Shown piece after piece: positions 62,106-64,000 of a stretch of 64,000 bases of DNA. Source of the stretch: Poindextera sp035604135 (lineage in GTDB: Bacteria > Pseudomonadota > Alphaproteobacteria > Caulobacterales > Caulobacteraceae); the NCBI GenBank assembly GCA_035604135.1, contig DATNJB010000049.1, positions 1 through 64,000 of the forward strand. Reading direction: 5' to 3'. Each line of letters starts with the position of its first letter. Positions within the stretch are counted from its first letter, which is position 1. A program made the position numbers and the translations under genes. The notes below the pieces were generated by a model, which saw only the letters and a list, made by a program, of their open reading frames with translations, ran no database searches and was not told the origin of the DNA.

Positions 62106-63332
62106 CTAGTTTGAAGTGCTGTTGATCGGGTCCGGGAGGCCCAGGATCCGCTTGGAGATGATGTTGTTCTGGATCTCGTAAGAGCCGCCGAAGATGGTCG
62201 TGGCCTTGCCGCCCAGCCAGCCGCGCACGGCGGCGAGCTCGTCGGATGTAAAGCCTTCGCCCTCCCAGCCCAGGCCCTTGGCGCCCATGATCTCGAGCGT
62301 GAGCTCCGCCTGGTCCTGCCCGACCTTGGTGCCGGCGTTCTTCATGATCGAGGTCGCCGTGCTCGGGCCTTGGTTCGAGCGAGCCTCCGTCATCATGCGG
62401 ATCGCCGTGAGTTGGAAGGCGCGGCGCTCCATGTCGTGCGCCGAGATGCGGGTCCTTAAGTCCGAATCCGCGATCCGTCCGTTGTCGTCGACGCCGACGT
62501 AGGTCTTCGCCAGATCCGGCACCGAGCCGCCGACGCCGAACATGCCACCGCCGCCGCCTCCGCCGCCACCGCCGGAGAGGCCGCTGCGCTCATGCTGCAG
62601 CAGGCGCTTGGCGATGGTCCAGCCGCCGTTCAGCGGCCCGACCAGGTTCTCCTTGGGCACTTTGACGTCGGTGAAGAAGGTCTCGCAGAAGGGCGAGGCG
62701 CCGGCGATCAGCTTGATCGGGCGGACCTCGACGCCAGGCGTCTTCATGTCGATCAAGAGGAAGCTGATGCCCTCGTGCTTCTTCGAGGTGTCGGTCCGAA
62801 CCAGGCAGAAGCACATGTCCGCCCACTGCGCGCCCGAGGTCCAGATCTTCGAGCCGTTCACCAGCCAGTGGTCGCCCTTGTCCTCGCAGCGCGTCTGCAG
62901 AGACGCAAGGTCCGAGCCGGCGCCCGGCTCGGAAAAGCCCTGGCACCAGTTGATCTCGCCGTGCACGATCGGGGGGATGTGGGCCTTCTTCTGCGCCTCG
63001 TTGCCGTACTCGAGCAGGGTGGGGCCGAACATCATCACGCCCATGCCGCCGATCGGGTTCCATGCGCCGACGCGGTTCATCTCCTGCTGCAGCACCCGCG
63101 CCTGCGCCGGCTCGAGGCCGCCGCCGCCGTAAGCCTTCGGCCAGGTCGGCACGCCCCAGCCCTTCTCGCCGATGCGCTTCTTCCACAGCCCGACGTCGCC
63201 GCCGGTCTCGCCTCGACCCTCGAGGAACATCATCCCGCCCCGGCCCTTGAGCGAGGGGGGGAAGTTCGCTTCCAGCCACTCCCGGGCTTCGGTGCGGAAG
63301 GCGTCGAGATCCGCGCCGCCAAAGTCAGCCAT
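62106..63332 (-). CDS. Acyl-CoA dehydrogenase with internal poly-Gly stretch
   Basis: 408 residues. AYGGGGLEPAQARVLQQEMN, SEPGAGSDLASLQTRCEDKG (flavin/substrate loop), NGSKIWTSGAQWADMCFCLV, TTIFGGSYEIQNNIISKRIL (C-terminal signature). Residues about 252-262 are a run of ten glycines coded by repeated CCG/GCC on the plus strand (62545-62573), absent in the next paralogue. The run sits in a surface loop before VPDLAKTYVG. It is 29 nt after the next gene, in one operon. Confidence 0.92.
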   Translation of the reverse strand: MADFGGADLDAFRTEAREWLEANFPPSLKGRGGMMFLEGRGETGGDVGLWKKRIGEKGWGVPTWPKAYGGGGLEPAQARVLQQEMNRVGAWNPIGGMGVMMFGPTLLEYGNEAQKKAHIPPIVHGEINWCQGFSEPGAGSDLASLQTRCEDKGDHWLVNGSKIWTSGAQWADMCFCLVRTDTSKKHEGISFLLIDMKTPGVEVRPIKLIAGASPFCETFFTDVKVPKENLVGPLNGGWTIAKRLLQHERSGLSGGGGGGGGGGMFGVGGSVPDLAKTYVGVDDNGRIADSDLRTRISAHDMERRAFQLTAIRMMTEARSNQGPSTATSIMKNAGTKVGQDQAELTLEIMGAKGLGWEGEGFTSDELAAVRGWLGGKATTIFGGSYEIQNNIISKRILGLPDPINSTSN

Positions 63333-63361
63333 CTGTTTTCACTCCGTCTTCGCGACGATCC

Positions 63362-64000
63362 CTAAGCCGATGCCGTCGGGTCAGGCAACCCGAGGATCCG
63401 CTTGGAGATAATGTTGTTCTGGATCTCCTGCGAGCCGCCGAAGATGGTGGTGGCCTTGCCCGAGAGCCAGCCGCGCACGGCCGAAAGCTCGTCGGCTTCG
63501 AAGCCGTCGCCCTCCCAGCCCAGACCCTGGTGGCCCATGATCTCGAGCACCAGCTCCGCGCGCTCCTGTCCCATCTGGGTGCCGGAGTTCTTCATGATCG
63601 AGGTCGTGGCGCTGGGGTTCAGGTTGCCCCTCGCCTCGGCCATGGCGCGCTGCAAGGTCAGGGCATGCGCTTTGGCCCGCATCATATGGTTCGCGACGCG
63701 CGCGCGCAGGTCGGAGTCGGCGATCCGGCCCTTCTCGTCCAGGCCGACGTACTTCTTGGCGATGTCGGCGACGCTTGCGTTGCCGCCCATCATGCCGCGG
63801 CCGCCCTGGCCCGACCGCTCGTGCTGCAACAGGCGTTTGCCGACCGTCCAGCCGCCGTTCAGGGGCCCGACCATATCGTTCTTCTCGACGCGGGCGTTGG
63901 TGAAGAAGGTTTCGCAGAAGGGCGACGAGCCGGCGATCAGCTTGATCGGACGCGTCTCGACGCCCGACTGGTGCATGTCGATCAGCACGAAGCTGATGCC
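63362..64000 (-). CDS. Acyl-CoA dehydrogenase (partial, runs off the window)
   Basis: The open part corresponds to the C-terminal half: LIDMHQSGVETRPIKLIAGS, NGGWTVGKRLLQHERSG, TTSIMKNSGTQMGQERAELV, KATTIFGGSQEIQNNIISKR. It is closely related to the neighbouring 62106 gene (same C-terminal and middle patterns), so it is a recent duplicate. The true start lies beyond base 64000; the apparent Met at 63988 is internal. It lacks the poly-Gly run, having GQGGRGMMGG. Confidence 0.88.
   Translation of the reverse strand, partial: GISFVLIDMHQSGVETRPIKLIAGSSPFCETFFTNARVEKNDMVGPLNGGWTVGKRLLQHERSGQGGRGMMGGNASVADIAKKYVGLDEKGRIADSDLRARVANHMMRAKAHALTLQRAMAEARGNLNPSATTSIMKNSGTQMGQERAELVLEIMGHQGLGWEGDGFEADELSAVRGWLSGKATTIFGGSQEIQNNIISKRILGLPDPTASA

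Noticed and set aside
1..64000. CRISPR arrays, rRNA or insertion sequences
   Set aside because: No regularly spaced direct repeats, rRNA-like sequence or transposase was found by reading.

Overview
The window is GC-rich, densely coded DNA from an alphaproteobacterium, most likely a member of the Caulobacteraceae (Caulobacter/Phenylobacterium type). The main evidence is the minus-strand block rpmH-rnpA-yidC-engB-argB-HAD-dapD, which I recall as typical of that group, together with many 1-4 nt overlapping gene junctions, GTG/TTG starts and an abundance of acyl-CoA dehydrogenases, SDRs and RND pumps. No rRNA, CRISPR array, transposase or integrase gene was seen.

Layout. 0-3.6 kb: small membrane protein, HIT protein, DUF1993 protein, a decayed DUF2233 gene, a repeat-rich spacer and a type II NADH dehydrogenase whose C-terminus is frameshifted at a five-G run. 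3.6-8.2 kb: a defence-like patch (PD-(D/E)XK nuclease, 42-residue ORF, C5-cytosine methyltransferase and RHH regulator on the minus strand; a hypothetical gene and an HNH nuclease on the plus strand), ending at the 3' half of a tRNA-Gly(CCC) gene, probably an attachment-site scar. 8.2-12.7 kb: RND pump and adaptor. 12.9-18 kb: small metabolic and envelope genes, two GNATs, a PPOX-type flavoprotein and a DUF2089/SHOCT-like cluster with a palindromic promoter. 18-23.6 kb: the conserved housekeeping block.

23.7-31.2 kb is the most unusual part. A double-GNAT gene and a second, frameshifted NTF2-GNAT gene flank two paralogous secreted Cys-rich micro-proteins. These are followed by a broken hydrolase and two tandem TIR-TolB-TPR proteins, which keep the Glu expected for TIR NADase activity. 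Both duplicated pairs carry their own conserved upstream elements, and all four promoters share a CTTGCC-type motif about 55 nt before the start codon. Copies of a dispersed palindromic repeat sit between these genes.

31-46.8 kb: CDF metal exporter, quinone oxidoreductase/esterase/TetR cluster, DUF72 protein, a complete tripartite RND system (TolC-like, MFP, RND), polysaccharide deacetylase, type B carboxylesterase and a MarR-MFS operon with a perfect operator and an almost leaderless start. 46.8-54.5 kb: a CoA-thioester catabolic operon (acyl-CoA dehydrogenase, enoyl-CoA hydratase, hydrolase, family III CoA transferase, VOC protein, alcohol dehydrogenase) followed by a convergent luciferase-like oxidoreductase. 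54.6-64 kb, minus strand: glycogen-debranching-type glucosidase with a GT4 glycosyltransferase, two SDRs, a CsgG-like secreted protein with an SH3 tail, and three acyl-CoA dehydrogenases, the last running off the window. Several indel-type lesions could be real decay or uncorrected sequencing errors, so they are flagged individually.
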